Below are positions 46,601 to 52,600 of a stretch of 54,062 bases of DNA, in pieces. The notes below the pieces were generated by a model. That model was not told where the DNA came from. It made no database searches and saw nothing but the letters and a program-made list of their open reading frames with translations. Both the position numbers and the translations under genes were made by a program. Within the stretch, counting starts at the first letter, position 1, and each line of letters opens with the position of its first letter. The DNA is from Acanthaster planci (taxonomy: Eukaryota > Echinodermata > Asteroidea > Valvatida > Acanthasteridae), in assembly GCF_001949145.1 (NCBI RefSeq), contig NW_019091360.1, positions 3,497,305-3,551,366 of the forward strand, written 5' to 3'.

Positions 46601-49600
46601 GAGTTCACTTAACACAGACATTACCTTGAACCGTAAACTATAATTTTCAAGGGTAGGGCTTGGTCAAACCTGTTTGGTTACTGTCTGTGTCCAGGATCCG
46701 GTGTCTGTCTCCAAGGCTGACATTGAACTGGCTCTTCACAAGACTGGCATGAGGAAAGACCGACTGCTGACGAACCTCGAGCAACAGAAGAGGAAAGTGA
46801 GCAATTCCATGGGTGTGGCTGAACTACAAATGCACAAATCAGAGGTAAGAAGTACGAACATTGGAAATTCTGAACATGAAAATGGTCTGCAGTATAGTGA
46901 AAAAAAGGATAGATATACTTAGTGCCGGTTATTAAACTTATTGAGGTGGAAGAAATGTTTGAAGTGCTGCAAATGCTTTGTTACTGATTGAAATAAAGAT
47001 TTCATAATTTATTTTGTCTCACAGTCCAAAATAAGAAAAGACCAATGCTTTTGAGAAGGTGAAAATCTAATCTAGATGTTGAAATATTTATTTCTAACTG
47101 AGACTTTAACTTCAGGGAGATTTTTTTATACAATTATGAATTGTCTACTATCTGAGATAAACATAAGCGCTCTGTACACAATGCAGCTGACTGTGAACCT
47201 CGCCAAAGCCCAGAAGGAACTGAAAGACATGCAGGGGAACTATGGTGACACAGTGGATATGGCTCAGACCAAGCTAAGACGCTTTGATGACTGGAGGTCA
47301 AAAATTGAGGTGAGACATGCGATCAGTATCAATACAGATGGATTGCTTGTGAATTCAGCGGCGCCTTGTCACCAACAGTGTAAGAACTAGTGAAGAGGAT
47401 TTGTGGGCAGTGTCGTCACCCCTTGTTAATATTTTACACTCAGGGAAGTTCAATCTCTGATATGGATGATGTAGAGTACTCACAATAATATTGGCTGCCT
47501 TGTACAAGAAAGTAATAAAGTTGAATGTTACATTATGAGCTGTGTGAAAAACAACTACCTGAATACCCTCCTTCCAGCACATGTCAGTATGAAGTACATC
47601 TTTTGCTTTAAGCACTCGTCTTACTGCCTGAGAAAACACAAATGTGAGATGTGGCATTTATTTGGAATCTTGTGTCCTTTTCAAACTAAAGGCAAGTAAC
47701 GAAGTGGCAAGTGCCATATTCCTCATTCCGTCAGTCTACACCCTGGATGTAGGATCTGTTGGCACGAAACAGTCTGAAACTTGCGCAGAAATAATGAATG
47801 AAATAAAAATACCCAATCTTTCATCTGATGATATAATAGTCATACGGCCGGGATGACCTAATTGTAAGATCTAAAGGAATGAAAAAACAGTGAATTTTCT
47901 CCAAAGAGGCGAAACCTATATGTACCAGAAATAGGAAAACCTTTGATTCACTGTCTAAATTCCGATATTCATAAGTATAAAATTGTTTCTCCTCTCCCAG
48001 CCCCTGGAGGATCAAATTAAATCCTACTTGAGTTCAGCCACTGCCGTCCTGAAGCAGAACCCACCAGAGTCGGCCGTGGTGCGACATGACATGGATCAGG
48101 TCATGAGGCAGTGGAACACCCTCAACCTTGACATTGATGATCACAGAGACAAACTTGTCCTGTGTATTGACTTCCAGAAGCTGTTCAAAACAGTAAGAAA
48201 GTTCTGTAAACTTGGGTCTGTTACACTTGTTTGCCTAATGTAGGACAGAGCGGGACAGTGCAGTGGAAAACAGTGCAAATAGTAGATCTGTGTTCTGGTT
48301 GTGGCAGGTTCGATTCCCCCGATTAATTTTGTCTTCCCTTGGCATCAACTGAAAAGGTACTCTTTTCAAGTGACTCACAGAATGTTAACATCAGGGCAAA
48401 ATCTCAGTGTATCACTGGGACCATTTTTTCATGTTGCTTAGCCATAGAAATATGCTCAGTAAATGTTGGCTTATGAAAAGGTAGTCTCATATATCTTGAT
48501 GTGATTTACTGTTATTTGGATCCTTATTTGTCAATGCAACAAATTTGGGTCATTTACATTTATAGGATGTTATTAAAATACCCTCGTTCTTAGTTCCTGT
48601 AAAGAATACTGATAGTAATTTATCTTGCATTATAAACTCATTATTAGACTGTGGAGTGGCAGAACAAAGGCAATGGGCTGCTGTTAGCGATCGGTCGCAG
48701 GATTCCTCTCTGCCGATCAGAGGAGGAAGCCCATCAGTTGATGGATCAGGTGGACGAGTTCCTGGAGAAAGGAGAGAAACCTCAGAAGGCTCGGCTGCAG
48801 AAGCTGAATGAACTGGCAAAGGAGCTTTATGGTGAGTTTACGGAAACACATTTATCTGCGAGCTGCTTGAATGTGTCAAGGCGCTGTAGCCATTTTTAGT
48901 TCTAATTCACTCTTTTAAAAGCTTCTCTCCATAGCATTGCTGCCAACCAACGATTCTGGCTCACAGCATGTAGACATTTTTTGTCAGATCCTTTGGTCAA
49001 CCCCTGTACATAAATGGTAAATTGACTGACTAGATATTTGCTGTCTTCCTTCACTCACAGGACCTGATTCTCCGACATTTGTGAGTCAGCTGAACAACCT
49101 CCATCTCGCCAACAACCGCCTCTTGTCGTCCTTTGAGAACAAGAACGACGAGCTGTTCCACCTGGCCGAGCGTCTCCAGGAAGAGGACAAGAAGAAGAAG
49201 GAGGAACTGGAGGAGAAACGCAAGAAACTTGCCGAGGAGAGGAAGGCTAAGCAGCCACCTCACTATGCACCAGTAGCCAAGACATCGCTGGAGAAAGTAG
49301 AGGTAGGTAAACCAGGAATCGGTGCTTGAATTTAAAAACGCCCTTCCATGCAAGTAGATCTTAGCTCTCATTGTATAAATTGCTGGCCTGATGTAGTGTC
49401 AATTTCATTTTGATTTGATTTTGCACAGTTTCAATAGTTTTGCCTTGCTTTTCAATTTCTGAAACATTCAAATACCCTGCAGTTTCTCAGACAACTTTAC
49501 CTCTCTAGAGTACTGAAAAGTTTAGAATTGTGGAAACATTGTTTTATCATTTAGATTTTCCTCTTTAAATACGGTAGTTTAATCATAATTTTTATGTGGT

Positions 49601-52600
49601 GCGTAGCCTAGAAATCATCTTACTCTAAAAACTTGCATTCTGTAGAAAAAGCAACTAAACCATCAATTTTAAATTTCTCTGGTTGAAAGCCGAGAGTTCC
49701 CCTGCCATTTCTAAGCACGGATAGTTTTTGGTTTTTATGTCGCACCTGCACGTGTCATTTGATACCCCCTTTCAGTTGTCCAAACCTCCAGTTGTTGAGA
49801 CACCCCTCTCTCAAACTGAGTATAAACCAGAGTATGAGCTCAATCTGGCGGCACTCGACAAACCGATGGAAGAGGAAGTCATAGTCAAAGAGACAGTTGG
49901 GCCAGTGGAGGTATGCAGATGTCGAAGTTAACCATTGTTGTGATTTGTAATTTCCACTAACCCTTTTGTGACTTTGCTTAAATTCCACACAATATTTGAC
50001 CATCTATTCCTTTGACCAACCATTCAGAGTCATAAACCAGGGTTTGCCCTTAACTTTTCTCACTTGCCAGCCGGACCAGCAGTGATGGCTTTTTACTAGT
50101 CCACCAGCATTTTCACTGGTCTGCGTCTTCCCCCAAATTTCAACATTCTTTTTAGTGTTTTCCGCTCCAACATCCTGCATAACAGTGTGCACTTGGTGCT
50201 GACTGTTTAATTTTTGATGAGTAATCATAAATGGCCATGGGAATTATGAATTTTCAGGGTATAACTCTACTCGAGCAAATTAACACGCAAAGTGGGTTAC
50301 CTGCTGAAAATGGTTTGTTTCGTTCACAATCCAAGAGAGAAAAAAAACGTATCATTATGAACAGTTCATGTACATGTACATGAATGTTTATGCAGTATCA
50401 CATGTACACGCACATGTACGCTGGCGAAATGTACATGTACATACAGTACATGTTCGCTCTAGACTGACGGTCCAGTACCCGTGGGGTGCATTCCACTAAA
50501 TGGTTGTATTTCTGCTTGTGAGCTCATTAATATTCTGTGATCCCACAGGGTTTTTACAATAAGACATGCTTTAATCAGGAGGGATCATAGAAATATTTCT
50601 ATAAATCCCAAATTTGGGACTGATAATTTCCAGTTCGGAGTATTTCTTTCAAAAGTGGCGGAGGCTACATTCAGATCTGAGCGCATAGTTTTACCACTAT
50701 TTTAGAGGTATCTTCTGGGAAAGGTGAATGAAAAATATTTCCTGTCTAACCCCCATAAAATTGAAACGAAAAGTGATCTTCTGGCCACAGTCTTGAATTT
50801 CCATTGAAAAAACGGAGGCCAAGCTCTTCCCAAGAGTCAACAGGTAGCGCTATTTTGGTCTGATTTTGCAAATGTTTTCTATGGGCGCGTATTTGGTGTT
50901 GTGCAACCCATAGCGCGAACCAAGCACGAAATCACATTTGTGACATCGCTGGTGTTACAACTATTAATGACCAATCAGAAAAATCAATATTGCATATTCA
51001 TAGTAACGTAATGCATATACACACACCATACACACTCAGCACGTCATACACGTGGGATGCATATTCATGACTTACTTGTACCTCTACAATGCAATGCATG
51101 AAAGCCTGTGCTGATTTAGATCTTGTACGCAGAACCGACATCAAATCATAGCATTGTTGAGACGTACCGGCCACACGCTGTAGTACAGTAAACCATGGAG
51201 GAATGGCCCACAGTTAACTGCGATTGCGCCACAAAGGCATCACGGAACAGAAGTTTCAGACTATTTACTGCCGCTGCATTCATAGACTTCAGCATTACTC
51301 CTGCTGGGCTGGTGCCAGGGACTGAACTATTCTTGGTTGCAAAAGGTTCTATTTTATTTGCTTAAAAAACCAGCAGCAGCTAGAGGGCATGCATCACTAT
51401 CAAATATTTCACGGCTTATTTCAGAGTATTGTTTTATTAGACCGCTGGACTACCCAGACGAGGGCTTTCGTTAGACCGCCGCAGATTTTACTCTAATTTG
51501 GCTAGCGGACCAGCGTTAATGTCGAACCCTGCATAAACATACGTAACATTAGGTAATGTCCAGTTACAGTTAAATGAAGAAAAGTAAAATGTGGATGCTG
51601 TCAGTATATCACTTTTGTCAGTTTTCCAATAAGGCAAACACCCTGAAGTAGTTTTTGGTGAACTGGTCACCGAGAACTTGGTTAGGAAAGAATTACACAC
51701 TCTGTTTTAACTTGTCAAGGAAGAACAGGTCAGACTAATCCCTTTGAAATATGGTGATTGCATTCCATATTAATATCCATTCCCTGTCTACAGGATTTAC
51801 ATGTCATTATTCCCATAGCATTTGAGTAAGAGCCCTCTTAAATTGGTTACAATCCAAAATGATTAATAGCACAAGCTATGCCATTAACTTTGATATGTGG
51901 CATGCACTGAATTGAAGATCCAAACACAACTGTTGCGTTGGTAATCGTTCTTAAGTGCACACAATTGATATTGCTTTGTCACTGTTAAACTGTGGCAAAT
52001 TTGATAGATTTGTGTGGTTACGGATGAAGGTATGATTCTTAGCTTTGTGTGTGTCACAACATATGAACATGTGTTTACATTCAGTATCACTCATCTGGGT
52101 GTGGTATAAATGTATTCTTCTTATCCTCAATGTGTGGTAACATTCAATAAGAAGTATGTCAAAAGTATGCCTTTGTAAGACAAAAATTAGTAAACCAAGC
52201 TGGTAAGACAGGTACAAATCCTCACGAAGGGCACATTCAGAAAGTCGTTTATGCTTAAAAATCCACAACAAACTGCCTGGCGTAGTGTGCATTTATACTT
52301 AGGAGTAGATTTTCATCACGCATGTAACCCTTTTTCATGCCATCAAGCCCGCCAACCTTCCTTTCGCACACCCTTTCCTCGCAGTCTCCCCCCAAACCCC
52401 TGGTACTCTCAGAGCAACTAATTGCCGCTGGTGACCTGCTGACCTTTGACCCCCTCCCTTCTGACACCCGAGATGATGACCTTCTTACCAGGCAGACAGA
52501 GGAGCCAGTGGAGGTTTGTTTCTGTAGGAAATGCTGCAGTAGTGTGCAGTAGCAATAATGCATCGTGTGAAATTTGTGTGTAGAGTTTGCAGCCGTTTCA

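Noticed and set aside
48253-48320. tRNA gene on the plus strand
   Set aside because: The B box is exact, but acceptor and anticodon stems do not pair; a SINE remnant is more likely.
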